Source: Methylotenera oryzisoli (lineage in GTDB: Bacteria; Pseudomonadota; Gammaproteobacteria; Burkholderiales; Methylophilaceae). Taken from it: a stretch of DNA of 64,000 bases. The position numbers were made by a program, and so were the translations under genes. Numbering within the stretch: the first letter of the stretch is position 1; each line of letters opens with the position of its first letter. Positions 1 through 9,339 of this stretch are shown here, piece after piece. Under the pieces are notes generated by a model. That model did not search any database and had not been told where the DNA came from. It worked only from the letters and a program-made list of their open reading frames with translations. The DNA lies in assembly GCF_004661485.1 (NCBI RefSeq), contig NZ_PQVH01000013.1, positions 62,001 through 126,000 of the forward strand, in the 5' to 3' direction.

Positions 1-1296
1 ATTAATTTTCTTAAAAAAATCGATATCCATCATAAAAATGGCCATCTCTTTTTGATAGCGCTGGCTTCGGCTAAGCTCTTTCTCTGCCAGCTCCATAAAA
101 TAACCGCGATTATTGAGCGCTGTCAGGTAATCAATTTGTGCCTTTTGGCTAAGCTCAAGCTCCAGCAATTTACGGCTATTAATATTGGCATGCACCCCTA
201 TCATACTCACCGGCTGGTTCTGCTCGTTAAACTCAGCAATCTTGAACACGCTACTCATCCAAACCCAATCTCCATTTTTCGCAAGGCGCCGATAATCAAC
301 AGAGGCTGAGTCACCGCCCGCCAAGCACGCATTTAATATAGACATCACTCTAGCGCTATCTTCAGGATGCAATGCTGCCTGCCACTCCTGCAAACTATGA
401 TCTAGCTCGCCTTCTGCGTAACCCAAAATTTGGGGATACTCGTCACTTGTCGTCATCTCACCCGTTTTGATATCTAAATCAAACCAAGCTTGGTTTGCCG
501 CCAGTAAGGCAAGGCGCATTCTATCTTCACTTTTACGCAGCCGCGCCTCAGCCTCCTTCAAGTCGGTAATGTCTCTGGCAATACCAAACAAACCAATAAT
601 ATTGCCGTCCTTATCTTTCATCGCATATTTTCGGTTATCAACCCAACCAAGCTTACCGTGATTATCCAGTAGCGGCTGTACCTCTTGCGCCATAGGTAAA
701 AACCCATTAAAAATCTTTTTCTCTAAGGTGTAATAAATATCGGCATATTCTCTGGATAAAACATCGTAGTCGGTCTTACCAATCAAGTCTGACCAATGCG
801 TAATACCTTGAGTGACATCCACTAGCGTTTGGCTCGCACTAGTAAACTGATGATTGATATCCTTAAAATAAATGTAATCATCCGTATTTTCCAGCATCGC
901 AAAAAAGCTGTCATACATCATGCCTTGTGCAACCTCAAGGTTGAGCTCGGGCTGAGCCAGCGTGAGCGTAATAAGTGTTTTTAATTGATCGACATCCAGA
1001 TGTTTCTGATAAGTAGCCCTCAAAATCTTAGCCTGTCCCTTTTTATCAACAATCCGGAACGTCAGGCTAACGGGCTCTATCTGGGATGAGTGTGAGAAAA
1101 TGGCATCATAAATATCCAGGTCGTCTGGATGAAATAAACTTTTGAGTGTGGGGTTAGATACGGACAGCCGCGCAGAACTCCATCCGGTTAATGGCTTGGC
1201 ATCCCCCTCTATCTGCTCGCAAACGAGCGCATCAAGCGCTAAAACAAACATGAATTTAATAGCGGATGTATTTTCTTGTTGTTTGCTAGCCATCAT
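1..1296 (-). CDS. PAS-domain sensor protein with GGDEF (diguanylate cyclase) domain, 3' part cut off
   Basis: Reading the minus strand from the double ATG at 1296/1293 gives 432 open codons that run off the window start. Residues 1-120 look like a degenerate PAS fold (LFHPDD, then a VDKKGQAKILRA strand pair). A second PAS runs from about 125 to 245 (FKDINHQF to GIARDITDLKEAEARL) and a third from about 250 to 375 (HPEDSARV, DYRRLAKNGDWVWM, GVHANIN). At about 389 the GGDEF entry motif DYLTALNNRGYF begins, and MMDIDFFKKIN is the last sequence seen. The GGDEF signature and any EAL domain lie outside the window, so cyclic-di-GMP synthesis is expected from the family but not shown. There is no signal peptide or membrane segment, so it is probably a cytoplasmic sensor. 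A purine-rich GAAAG stands 5 bases before the first ATG, and an in-frame TGA lies just upstream. Confidence 0.9.
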   Translation of the reverse strand, partial: MMASKQQENTSAIKFMFVLALDALVCEQIEGDAKPLTGWSSARLSVSNPTLKSLFHPDDLDIYDAIFSHSSQIEPVSLTFRIVDKKGQAKILRATYQKHLDVDQLKTLITLTLAQPELNLEVAQGMMYDSFFAMLENTDDYIYFKDINHQFTSASQTLVDVTQGITHWSDLIGKTDYDVLSREYADIYYTLEKKIFNGFLPMAQEVQPLLDNHGKLGWVDNRKYAMKDKDGNIIGLFGIARDITDLKEAEARLRKSEDRMRLALLAANQAWFDLDIKTGEMTTSDEYPQILGYAEGELDHSLQEWQAALHPEDSARVMSILNACLAGGDSASVDYRRLAKNGDWVWMSSVFKIAEFNEQNQPVSMIGVHANINSRKLLELELSQKAQIDYLTALNNRGYFMELAEKELSRSQRYQKEMAIFMMDIDFFKKIN

Positions 1297-1424
1297 GTTG
1301 ACTTTCAATCAATTAAACAAGCGACCATTATCAAAACCTACTGTGCTACCAGCGCTAGAGCTTGTCAAGAAATATACATCGCCGTAGCGGCTAGCTACTT
1401 TTGCCACCTCGCCCAGCCAAAACA

Positions 1425-1457
1425 AAACAGCCTAATCAGATGTCGATTAGGCTGTTT
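1425..1457 (-). terminator. Rho-independent terminator after rlmF
   Basis: A 13-14 bp stem (AACAGCCTAATC / GATTAGGCTGTT) with a 6-7 base loop is followed on the minus strand by TTTTGTTTT, as expected for the end of the rlmF transcript. The plus-strand reading also ends in a T-run, but no plus-strand gene precedes it. The rest of the 227-base gap between the two genes shows nothing else I can name. Confidence 0.8.
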
Positions 1458-1523
1458 TTTTTGTATCACATACATATAGCACTGAAGCTGGCATTCATTA
1501 TCCGGATCAGACTATCCGTCGCA

Positions 1524-2474
1524 TCACCCCAAGATGCGCCTCCGTTGGTTGGCATCTAAAAATGTCCAAGCCACGATGCGACTTTGCTTTTGGCCTTGCG
1601 TCATTTCTATCGTTTTCACCTCGTGTGCATGCACGTTTTTGAGTGCTCGATAAACGCTAGGCAAGTTTGCGGCTTTTGATACCAGTGTAGTAAACCATAC
1701 ACACTGTGCCGCAAACTGCTTACTCTCCTTCACCATGCTAGTGACGAAGGCCTCCTCACCGCCAGCACAATACAACTCGGCCCCTTGCCCACCAAAATTC
1801 AATACGGCAGACTTACCACTTACGCCAGGTTTGGCTACATGCTTACCCAAGCCTCTCCACTTACGTTGCGTACCCGCCTGTGCCTCAGCTAATGAGCCAT
1901 GAAACGGCGGATTGCACATCGTCAACGCAAATGACTCGCCCTGCTGAATCACGCCCTTAAGAATAGATGCTGGCGTAACCTGCAAACGCAGTTCAATTAC
2001 ATCCGCCAGTGCGTTCGCATCCACAATCTGCTGTGCATTCCGCAGTGCTTTAGCATCGATATCCGCACCTACAAACCGCCAGCCATATTCACGGGTACCA
2101 ATCAGTGGATAAATCATATTTGCACCTACACCGATATCCAGCACGCGCGCAGATGGCCCACGCGGCACTTCACCACCCGTCTCCCCCAACAAATCGGCAA
2201 GGTAATGCAAGTAATCTGCACGCCCGGGGATGGGCGGACATAGGTAATGTTTAGGAATATCCCAAACATCCACCGCATAAAACTGCTTAAGTAAGGCCTG
2301 ATTAAGCGCTTTAACACTTTGCGCATCTGCAAAATCAATAGAAGCATCGCCGTACGCATTTAATTGCACATGCGGGGCTAGCGCCGCGCTAGTTTGAATC
2401 AGCGCATCGAAATCATAGCGCTCGCGATGTCGATTACGCGGATGCAACGCAGATTTGGTGTTTTCAGGTTTCAC
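1524..2474 (-). CDS. rlmF: 23S rRNA (adenine-1618-N6)-methyltransferase RlmF
   Basis: The 316-residue protein starts with the family hallmark [13 protein letters not shown] (residues 11-23) and carries the SAM site [16 protein letters not shown] followed by the N6-adenine methyltransferase motif NPPFHGS near residue 189. RlmF methylates A1618 of 23S rRNA. The length is close to the roughly 310 residues of the E. coli enzyme. The start is a GTG (2474-2472). No ATG lies between it and the conserved N-terminal motif, so GTG is the best choice. It is transcribed alone, with a terminator downstream and a tRNA gene upstream on the same strand. Confidence 0.93.
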   Translation of the reverse strand: MKPENTKSALHPRNRHRERYDFDALIQTSAALAPHVQLNAYGDASIDFADAQSVKALNQALLKQFYAVDVWDIPKHYLCPPIPGRADYLHYLADLLGETGGEVPRGPSARVLDIGVGANMIYPLIGTREYGWRFVGADIDAKALRNAQQIVDANALADVIELRLQVTPASILKGVIQQGESFALTMCNPPFHGSLAEAQAGTQRKWRGLGKHVAKPGVSGKSAVLNFGGQGAELYCAGGEEAFVTSMVKESKQFAAQCVWFTTLVSKAANLPSVYRALKNVHAHEVKTIEMTQGQKQSRIVAWTFLDANQRRRILG

Positions 2475-2569
2475 TAATATTTGATAGGCAGATTAAAAAG
2501 ATAAGTACCCAAAGGCTACATGTACGGATTAAATAATAGCGCTAATCGGAAGTGATCGCACAAAAGAAA

Positions 2570-2597
2570 AAGGCTTAATCATTTCTGATTAAGCCTT
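2570..2597 (-). terminator. Terminator of the tRNA-Lys transcript
   Basis: An 11 bp perfect stem (AAGGCTTAATC / GATTAAGCCTT) with a 6-base loop is followed on the minus strand by TTTTCTTTTG. It lies 9 bases beyond the CCA end of the tRNA. Confidence 0.85.
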
Positions 2598-2605
2598 ATA
2601 TATCT

Positions 2606-2681
2606 TGGTAGGGTGTGCGGGGATCGAACCCACGACAAACGGATTAAAAGTCCGCTGCTCTACCAGCTGAGCTAACACCCC
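2606..2681 (-). tRNA. tRNA-Lys (anticodon TTT)
   Basis: The minus strand folds as a complete cloverleaf. The acceptor is GGGGTGT/ACACCCT with a G-U first pair; the D-arm is GCTCAGCTGGTAGAGC; the anticodon arm is GCGGA-CTTTTAA-TCCGT with anticodon TTT; the T-arm is GTGGG-TTCGATC-CCCGC. The discriminator is A and the terminal CCA is encoded in the genome. It is a single-gene unit with its own terminator. Confidence 0.97.
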
Positions 2682-2860
2682 ATTCATTTCGTAATTAATC
2701 GTGCTACTTACGAAAGGTCGCCATTATATAGAAACTATCAGGTTGGTCAATGAAAAATTCACAAATAACTTAATTATTTTGTAAAAAAGTTTTCGCTTTT
2801 CCGTAAGAGATTGTTTTAACAAGACTTACTAAAATTATACTGATCCACCCAAACCACCCA

Positions 2861-4225
2861 TTAACGCATTCCCGGCAGTTTGCCGCCCATCAAGCCACCC
2901 ATGCTGCGCATCATTTTTGCCATGCCGCCTTTGCTAAACATCTTCATCATTTTCTGCGTTTCTTCAAACTGCTTCAATAAACGATTCACTTCCTGCACTT
3001 GCACCCCAGAACCATCCGCAATACGTTTTTTACGCGTTGCCTTAATCAGCTCTGGTTTACGACGCTCCAACGGCGTCATGCTATTGATAATACCCTCAAT
3101 GCGGCGGATGCTCTTATCTGCATCATCTGGGTTCACTTTGGCTGCCATACCTGCCAGTTGTGACGGCATTTTATCCATCAGTGCTCCCATCCCTCCCATT
3201 TTGCGCATTTGAGACATTTGCGCTTTAAAGTCATCTAAATCAAAGTTCTTACCTGATTTAACTTTATCGGCCAGCTTTTGCGCCTCAGCCATGTCTACAT
3301 TTTTATGTGCTTGCTCAATCAAGCCCAGTACATCACCCATCCCGAGAATACGGGATGCCATACGGTCTGGATAAAATGGCTCTAAGCCGTCCACTTTTTC
3401 ACTCACCCCAATGTACTTGATGGGTTTACCTGTCACATGGCGAACCGACAAAGCCGCACCGCCGCGTGAGTCACCGTCTAGCTTGGTTAAAACAACACCT
3501 GTTAATGGCAGAGTATCACCAAACGCTTTCGCCGTATTAATAGCATCCTGACCCTGCATCGCGTCGACCACAAATAAGGTCTCAATCGGGTTCAAGAAGG
3601 CGTGCAATGCTTTGATTTCAGCCATCATCGCTTCATCAATGCCTAGGCGACCTGCCGTATCGAAAATCACCACATCGTAATAACCGCGTTTTGCAAAATC
3701 CAAGGTCGCAGTGGCAATATCAAGCGGTGCCTGACTTGCATTACTGTCAAAGCACTCAATCTCCAGTTGCTTCGCCAACGTTTTAAGCTGCTCAATCGCG
3801 GCAGGACGATAAACGTCAGCACTCGCTAACAACACCTTCTTTTTTTGCTCTTTTAATAACTTTGCCAACTTGGCCGAAGTCGTGGTTTTGCCCGAACCCT
3901 GCAAACCTGCCATTAAAATAATAGCTGGCGGCACTGCTGCCAAGTTCAAGCCTTCATTCGCCTTACCCATGAGAGAGGTCAACTCATCATTCACCACTTC
4001 AATCACAGCCTGACCTGGTGTTAAGCTCTGCAACACTTCTTTACCTTGTGCACGCAGCTTCACCGCAGCAATAAAATCCTTCACTACGGGCAAGGCAACG
4101 TCAGCTTCCAGCAAGGCCATTCGAACTTCACGCATCGCATCGGCGATGTTTTCTTCAGTTAAGCGTGCTTGCCCACGTAAGTTTTTAATGACGCCCTGCA
4201 AGCGTCCGGTCAGGTTTTCTAGCAT
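2861..4225 (-). CDS. ffh: Signal recognition particle protein Ffh
   Basis: The 454-residue protein has an N domain (1-90), then the G domain with P-loop GLQGSGKTT (108-115), DTAGR and TKLDGD, and a methionine-rich M domain from about residue 330 to the end (repeated MGGM/MMKMF/MMRSMGG). It binds 4.5S RNA and signal peptides of nascent membrane proteins and docks with FtsY. The length is that of typical proteobacterial Ffh. The start is an ATG at 4225. It is divergent from the CcsA-like gene, a pairing common in proteobacteria. No strong intrinsic terminator was seen after it. Confidence 0.97.
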   Translation of the reverse strand: MLENLTGRLQGVIKNLRGQARLTEENIADAMREVRMALLEADVALPVVKDFIAAVKLRAQGKEVLQSLTPGQAVIEVVNDELTSLMGKANEGLNLAAVPPAIILMAGLQGSGKTTTSAKLAKLLKEQKKKVLLASADVYRPAAIEQLKTLAKQLEIECFDSNASQAPLDIATATLDFAKRGYYDVVIFDTAGRLGIDEAMMAEIKALHAFLNPIETLFVVDAMQGQDAINTAKAFGDTLPLTGVVLTKLDGDSRGGAALSVRHVTGKPIKYIGVSEKVDGLEPFYPDRMASRILGMGDVLGLIEQAHKNVDMAEAQKLADKVKSGKNFDLDDFKAQMSQMRKMGGMGALMDKMPSQLAGMAAKVNPDDADKSIRRIEGIINSMTPLERRKPELIKATRKKRIADGSGVQVQEVNRLLKQFEETQKMMKMFSKGGMAKMMRSMGGLMGGKLPGMR

Positions 4226-4449
4226 TTTTATACTCGTACAAATAATATTAGGCCTAATTTTACATCAAGCGCCAGACGTGTCCTATTAATACATTTGTTT
4301 AATCAATCCAATATTTTAAGTAAGTATAAGCTTTGGTACTGGTAGCTAGATTGCGTTACTGCCTACTGGCGTATTGCGCCATGTGATAAATCTTATATTT
4401 ATTAATCTCAACTATTATATTTACACGCTAATTGCGCCATAATTGCACT

Positions 4450-5268
4450 ATGCAAAAATTAATTCCTTATTTTATTGTTGCGTTCATTTATATGGCAGTG
4501 GCTATTGATTTCTGGCGCGGTGCAAAAGCACCAAACCATGCCAATATAAAACCTGATGCATTGAAACTGCACTCAGCAATGATTGCCTTGGGCTTACTGA
4601 TTCATGGTTGGCTATTACACCAAAGCATTTTCGCTATCGGTTTTAATTTAGGCTTTTATCAGTCAATTTCGGCAATACTTTGGTTAACGGTTTTGGTGTA
4701 TTGGGTAACGGACCGCAATCATCAGTTATATAGCCTGCAAGCGTTTGTATTACCACCGGCTGCGGTATTCTCATTGCTACCTGCCTTCTTCACCGAAACG
4801 CATTTCTTGCCGGAATCTGGCAACCCGCTGTTTATTGCGCATATCTGGGTAGCCATGATTGCCTACAGCCTATTTACGTTTGCTGCACTACATGCATTGC
4901 TGATGACCATTGCAGAACGAAACCTGCACCACAAAACCACGCTGATTAAACTACCTAGCTTTCCGCCATTAATGGTGATGGAAAGCCTGTTATTTAAAAT
5001 GATAGGGTTTGGATTTATTTTACTCACTGCAACGTTAGTGAGCGGTATGTGGTTCTCTGAGGCACTGTTCCACAAGCCAGTACAATTCAACCATAAAACC
5101 ATCTTTTCGATTGCCAGTTGGTTTATCTATGCAGGGCTATTATTTGGCAGATACCAATACGGCTGGCGTGGATTAAAAGCCATTCGCTGGACCCTCACCG
5201 GGTTCGTCCTGCTGGTGCTGGCTTATATCGGCAGTAAGTTTGTTTCGCAGATTCTATTAGGACACTAG
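4450..5268 (+). CDS. CcsA/YpjD-like cytochrome c assembly-type membrane protein
   Basis: The protein of about 272 residues consists of eight or so hydrophobic helices and contains a cytochrome c assembly-type segment (IAHIWVAMIAYSLFTFAALH) with histidines at helix ends. Members next to ffh are usually called YpjD, CorE or CcsA-like. Their function is not established; a haem or metal role is suggested by similarity to haem-handling CcsA/CcmC. I chose the ATG at 4450 because the longer TTG-started frame from 4432 adds six residues without a membrane feature. It is alone on its strand and convergent with the HAD gene. Confidence 0.82.
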   Translation: MQKLIPYFIVAFIYMAVAIDFWRGAKAPNHANIKPDALKLHSAMIALGLLIHGWLLHQSIFAIGFNLGFYQSISAILWLTVLVYWVTDRNHQLYSLQAFVLPPAAVFSLLPAFFTETHFLPESGNPLFIAHIWVAMIAYSLFTFAALHALLMTIAERNLHHKTTLIKLPSFPPLMVMESLLFKMIGFGFILLTATLVSGMWFSEALFHKPVQFNHKTIFSIASWFIYAGLLFGRYQYGWRGLKAIRWTLTGFVLLVLAYIGSKFVSQILLGH

Positions 5269-5371
5269 GCGGCTGGAACAACAAGCGCTAGAAGCATCGG
5301 CGGCCTCTAGCGTAAACGTTGTGTAGATTATTAATCAGCGTAGTATGAATACGCCGACTATGCAGAACGCC

Positions 5372-6061
5372 TTATGAGCGCAAGCTAATACGCGGCCAAT
5401 CATGTTGCTCCGCATAGCTAGCAAGTGTAGCATCCGCATCAACAGCGACAGGGTTGGTCACTAACTTCATTAACGGCAAATCATTGTGTGAATCACTGTA
5501 AAAATAGCTTTTCGCGAAATCACCTAATTGCTGACCTCGCGCATTTAACCAAGCATTAATACGCGTTACCTTACCCTCTTGAAAGCTCGGCACGCCTTGC
5601 ACGCCTCCCGTGTATCGGCCATTGACCATTTCCGGATCGGTACCAATTAAATGCTCAATCCCATATGCACTGGCAATCGGCTTTGTGACAAAGCTATTGG
5701 TTGCCGTAATCACAACGCATAAATCTCCTGCCGCCTTATGCTGATCTACTAGCTCTTGCGCCCTCACGGTCATCATCGGGCGAATCACTTGCTCCATATA
5801 TTTCAAATGTAGCGTATCTAAAAACTCTTTAGAGTGTTCACTTAACGGCTTTAGCTGAAACTCAAGAAATTTATAAATATCCAGATTGCCGTTTTTATAA
5901 TCTTGATAAAACTGGTCGTTGCGCGCTTGGTGTGTCTTACCATCCAGCAAGCCTTCACCAATCAAAAACATGCCCCAGTTGTAATCACTATCACCAGCCA
6001 GCAAAGTATTATCTAAGTCAAACAACGCTAAATTCTGCGCTGGAGTTACGTCTTGTTTCAT
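5372..6061 (-). CDS. HAD-superfamily IB phosphatase (SerB-like)
   Basis: The 229-residue protein shows HAD motif I as LFDLDNTLLAGDSD (13-26), with the DxDxT-type nucleophile aspartates, motif II TATNS, and motif III/IV SYFYSDSHNDLPLM. This places it in the IB subfamily that includes phosphoserine phosphatase. The exact substrate is unknown; betaproteobacterial members of this length are annotated only as HAD-IB hydrolases. The ATG at 6061 is one base past the stop of the DMT exporter gene, so the two are almost certainly co-transcribed. Confidence 0.85.
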   Translation of the reverse strand: MKQDVTPAQNLALFDLDNTLLAGDSDYNWGMFLIGEGLLDGKTHQARNDQFYQDYKNGNLDIYKFLEFQLKPLSEHSKEFLDTLHLKYMEQVIRPMMTVRAQELVDQHKAAGDLCVVITATNSFVTKPIASAYGIEHLIGTDPEMVNGRYTGGVQGVPSFQEGKVTRINAWLNARGQQLGDFAKSYFYSDSHNDLPLMKLVTNPVAVDADATLASYAEQHDWPRISLRS

Positions 6062-6062
6062 A

Positions 6063-6947
6063 TTAAATATCTTTATCGTTCGTTACAGAAAGTACTAAAA
6101 ACACACCGACCAAAATCACACCCAATGCGACCATTTCAACCATGGTCACATGCTCCCCCGCCCACCAAATCCCCACAGCAAACGCCACGATCGGGTTTAC
6201 AAAAGTATTACTGCTGGCAACCAAAGGCCGCACCGTTTTCAGCAAGTACTGGTATGCACTGTATGCAACTAACGACCCCAGTACAATCAAAAACAACAGC
6301 GCGCCCCATGACTTAGGCGACACTTGCTGAGGCCATGCCTCACCAGCGTAAGCACTTGCTAACAACAGCGCCAGCCCTCCTACAAGCATCTGGCACGCGG
6401 CGCCCATCAAACCCGCCGGCATCGCTAAATGCTTACCCCAAACCGAGCCAAACGACCAACTCGCCGCAGCAAATATCAGTAAGAAGGCGCTAGTAAAATC
6501 ACCTTCAAAACTGCCGCCCAAGTTCAGCAACACAATACCCGCTAGACCGATGGCAATACCTAACCACTCTTTTAGCGTAATTTTATGCCCCCAAATTGAG
6601 GAAAAAATTGCCATCCAGATCGGTGCGGTGGCAATTGATAGCGCAGCAACGCTGGATGAAATCGTTTGCTGCACATAACACACAGTACCATTACCCAATG
6701 CAGGCAGCAGTAAACCGACCACGCCCGCACCAAGCCATTCACGCCCAGAGGGCATAGCCGCACCCAAGTAACGCATCACCACAAACAAAACTACGCCGGC
6801 GACAGTGAAGCGTATTCCTCCCATTAAAAATGGCGGAAAGCTTTCTATCCCAAAACGAATGGCTAAATAGGTTGAGCCCCAAATAAAGTAGGTGCAGAAC
6901 AGTGCCAATACAATCAAAAGCGATTGCCGACTCATACGTAGACGCAT
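6063..6947 (-). CDS. EamA-family (DMT) transporter
   Basis: The 294-residue protein has about ten transmembrane helices in two EamA repeats (roughly 10-140 and 150-285), with the family entry TYFIWGSTYLAIRFGIESFPP. It resembles YedA-type exporters of metabolites or amino acids; the substrate cannot be read from sequence. A second in-frame ATG at 6935 (MSRQSLLIVLA) would also give a complete first helix. It ends one base before the HAD phosphatase start and begins 12 bases after the unknown gene upstream, so the three probably form one unit. Confidence 0.88.
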   Translation of the reverse strand: MRLRMSRQSLLIVLALFCTYFIWGSTYLAIRFGIESFPPFLMGGIRFTVAGVVLFVVMRYLGAAMPSGREWLGAGVVGLLLPALGNGTVCYVQQTISSSVAALSIATAPIWMAIFSSIWGHKITLKEWLGIAIGLAGIVLLNLGGSFEGDFTSAFLLIFAAASWSFGSVWGKHLAMPAGLMGAACQMLVGGLALLLASAYAGEAWPQQVSPKSWGALLFLIVLGSLVAYSAYQYLLKTVRPLVASSNTFVNPIVAFAVGIWWAGEHVTMVEMVALGVILVGVFLVLSVTNDKDI

Positions 6948-6959
6948 ATTGTTACTCTG

Positions 6960-7616
6960 CTAGAACTTAGCAAGTTTCCAAAAAAAATTGTCCTGCCCTA
7001 GCAGTAGTTTAGAAAGCTCATCCAAGAATGTTGCATCCACCTGATCAAAAGGCATTTCCAATTCCATCTCACCTAGCTTTGCAATATTTTTTAAGGAAAA
7101 ATGCAACACTTCAGAATCAGATAATGCCGTGACCAGGATTGAACCTTTGACTTGCCAGGGAATAGTAAAAGAGACCCCGGCCACCCGTGCATACTCATTT
7201 TTCACATCTTCTGCAGTATGCACAATGCCATAACGCCACAACACATCTTTAACGCGCTGCGCAATACCTAACTCCCGCTCAAACTTAAAAACCTGAGGCG
7301 CTTTGTAAAAATAGAACAATGAAACATGACTAACCTCGTCAGAGAAAGTCTCATTACTCAAGAGCTTATATCGGTACTCAGCAAAAGGCTCGGTCACTCT
7401 TAACCCGGACAAATCACCGATGCTAGGTAATGAAATTACATGGGCGAACTCAGGCTCAATTACTCTAATTAGCTCAGAGAATTCACGCCAATAATTGAAA
7501 ACCTCTTTAAGCTTTGCATTGCGCAAAGCGAGCGAATCAGCACTTAGTTTGCTTTGATTGCTTTTCTCCTCAAGCGTTTGCTTCGCTTGAAGCTTCATCT
7601 GCCCTAACAAACTCAT
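6960..7616 (-). CDS. Conserved hypothetical protein, soluble, 218 residues
   Basis: I do not recognise this family. The N-terminus is a charged, probably coiled-coil stretch (residues 1-45, rich in K, E, Q, S), followed by a mixed alpha/beta region with no cysteine and no membrane segment. Notable parts are VFKFERELGIAQRVKDVLWRYG and VSFTIPWQVKGSILV. It sits between leuA and the EamA gene on the same strand, with 43 bases to leuA. Codon use looks like its neighbours. No function is proposed. Confidence 0.7.
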   Translation of the reverse strand: MSLLGQMKLQAKQTLEEKSNQSKLSADSLALRNAKLKEVFNYWREFSELIRVIEPEFAHVISLPSIGDLSGLRVTEPFAEYRYKLLSNETFSDEVSHVSLFYFYKAPQVFKFERELGIAQRVKDVLWRYGIVHTAEDVKNEYARVAGVSFTIPWQVKGSILVTALSDSEVLHFSLKNIAKLGEMELEMPFDQVDATFLDELSKLLLGQDNFFWKLAKF

Positions 7617-7659
7617 GGATTCGCCCGACTTAGTTTAACAACACATGCGCACTCAAAAA

Positions 7660-9198
7660 CTACACTTGAGGATGCGCACGCTCTAGCTTGCTATGTAACT
7701 TATTCAAACCATTTAAATAAGCTTTTGCTGAGGCCACCACGATATCAGTGTCCGCACCTTGACCATTGACAATACGCCCACCCTTAGAAAGACGTACGGT
7801 AACTTCGCCTTGGGCGTCTGTGCCGCTGGTAATGTTATTCACGGAGTAAAGCAATAACTCAGCACCGCTATTTACAATATGCTCAATCGCCTTGAATGTG
7901 GCATCTACAGGGCCACTGCCATCAGCCTCAGCTTTTTTCTCACTGCCGTTATCACTCACTGTAATCAAGGAGTGTGGCACTTCACCTGTTTGTGATGCTA
8001 CTTGCAAATACACCAACTTATAATTTTCGCTTGCTTCAGATATAAACTCATCGCTTACCAAAGCATGTAAGTCTTCATCAAAAATTTCAGATTTTTTGTC
8101 TGCCAAATCTTTAAAGCGTGCAAACGCTGCATTTAACAAATCATCAGTTTCAAGTTCAATGCCTAACTCTTTCAAGCGAGTTCTAAATGCATTGCGGCCA
8201 GACAATTTACCCAAGGTTAATTTATTTGCGTTCCAACCCACATCTTCAGCTCGCATAATTTCGTACGTTTCACGATGCTTCAACACGCCATCCTGATGAA
8301 TGCCAGACTCATGCGCAAAGGCATTAGCCCCTACAATCGCCTTGTTAGGCTGCACCGGATAGCCAGTGATAGAAGAAACCAACTTACTGGTTGGTACGAT
8401 TTGTGTTGCGTCAATGCTTGTCGTTAAATTAAAGATGTCACCGCGTGTTTTCACCGCCATGACCACCTCTTCCAAACTTGCATTACCTGCACGTTCACCC
8501 AAACCATTAATCGTACACTCAACCTGACGTGCACCAGCCATCACCGCAGCCAAGGAGTTTGCCACCGCCATGCCAAGGTCATTATGGCAATGCGTAGACC
8601 ACACCACCTTGTTACTGTTAGGCACACGTGCAATCAATTCACGCATACGCTCGCCCCATGCCGCAGGGATAGAATAGCCTACGGTGTCTGGCACATTAAT
8701 GGTTTTGGCGCCGGCTTGAATCACTGCGTCGAATACACGAATCAAAAAATCTACATCTGAGCGCACAGCATCTTCAGCAGAGAACTCAACATCATCTGTA
8801 TATTCCAACGCCCATTTCACCGCCTGCACCGCGCGCTCAACCACTTGATCTTCTGTCATACGGAGTTTATTTTCCATATGGATTTTGCTGGTGGCGATAA
8901 ATGTATGAATACGTCCTTTTGCAGCAGGTTTAATTGCTTCACCGGCACGGCGTACATCGTTCTCGCTGGCACGCGCCAATGAGCAGACTGTTGAGTTTTT
9001 AATGATTTTTGCAATTTCATGAATCGCATCAAAATCGCCAGGGCTTGCCGCCGCAAAACCTGCTTCAATCACATTCACACCCAACTTCTCAAGCTGGCGT
9101 GCAATACGGATTTTTTCTTCTTTGGTCATTGCTGCACCTGGGCTCTGCTCGCCATCACGCAATGTCGTATCGAAAATAATAATTTGGTCTTGTGTCAT
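7660..9198 (-). CDS. leuA: 2-isopropylmalate synthase
   Basis: LeuA condenses acetyl-CoA with 2-oxoisovalerate in the first committed step of leucine synthesis. The 512-residue protein shows the family motif [15 protein letters not shown] near the N-terminus, the metal-binding HCHNDLGMA near residue 206, GLGERAGN, and a C-terminal LeuA regulatory domain (about 365-505) that binds leucine in the family. The ATG at 9198 is preceded by AAGG with an 8-base spacer. The next leu genes are not beside it. Upstream lies a candidate leucine leader peptide and RNA structures (separate entries). Confidence 0.97.
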   Translation of the reverse strand: MTQDQIIIFDTTLRDGEQSPGAAMTKEEKIRIARQLEKLGVNVIEAGFAAASPGDFDAIHEIAKIIKNSTVCSLARASENDVRRAGEAIKPAAKGRIHTFIATSKIHMENKLRMTEDQVVERAVQAVKWALEYTDDVEFSAEDAVRSDVDFLIRVFDAVIQAGAKTINVPDTVGYSIPAAWGERMRELIARVPNSNKVVWSTHCHNDLGMAVANSLAAVMAGARQVECTINGLGERAGNASLEEVVMAVKTRGDIFNLTTSIDATQIVPTSKLVSSITGYPVQPNKAIVGANAFAHESGIHQDGVLKHRETYEIMRAEDVGWNANKLTLGKLSGRNAFRTRLKELGIELETDDLLNAAFARFKDLADKKSEIFDEDLHALVSDEFISEASENYKLVYLQVASQTGEVPHSLITVSDNGSEKKAEADGSGPVDATFKAIEHIVNSGAELLLYSVNNITSGTDAQGEVTVRLSKGGRIVNGQGADTDIVVASAKAYLNGLNKLHSKLERAHPQV

Positions 9199-9203
9199 GA
9201 TAA

Positions 9204-9254
9204 TTACCTTAAGTTTTTATTTTGTTTGAGCCTGTCACTACAAGGCAACAGGCT
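9204..9254 (-). promoter_or_regulatory. Candidate RNA switch over the leuA ribosome-binding site
   Basis: In the leuA 5' leader a hairpin AGCCTGT / ACAGGCT (9254-9229) holds a 12-base loop. The sequence TTGCCTT, starting at the last T of the stem and running into the loop (9248-9242), is complementary, with one G-U pair, to AAGGTAA (9210-9204). The latter contains the Shine-Dalgarno bases of leuA. The hairpin is followed by A-rich sequence, not a T-run, so it is not a normal intrinsic terminator. That the pairing controls translation is inference. Confidence 0.35.
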
Positions 9255-9321
9255 GCTAGCTGGCATCTCATGCAAACAATGGATGCGCGTAAGTAATACT
9301 TGAATTGGGGGTATGTTTTAG

Positions 9322-9339
9322 TCTGCGCACTAGCGCAGA
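9322..9339 (-). promoter_or_regulatory. Hairpin enclosing the leader-peptide stop codon
   Basis: TCTGCGC-TAGT-GCGCAGA forms a perfect 7 bp stem whose tetraloop contains the TAG stop of the leader reading frame. A second small perfect hairpin, ATTTGC-TAC-GCAAAT, lies over its first leucine codons (9378-9364). A ribosome stalled on the leucine codons would mask or melt these stems. Confidence 0.5.

Noticed and set aside
1142-1479. Two plus-strand open frames around 1.1-1.5 kb
   Set aside because: The first is opposite the PAS/GGDEF gene; the second runs into the rlmF terminator and has no ribosome-binding site.
4371-4440. Direct repeat ATTGCGCCAT at 4373-4382 and 4431-4440 before the CcsA-like gene
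   Set aside because: Only 10 bases, no third copy nearby and no palindromic character; may be coincidence.
5286-5312. Inverted repeat CGCTAGA / TCTAGCG between the CcsA-like and HAD genes
   Set aside because: Only 7 pairs with a 13-base loop and no T-run on either strand. It might weakly terminate the convergent transcripts but is not strong enough to list.
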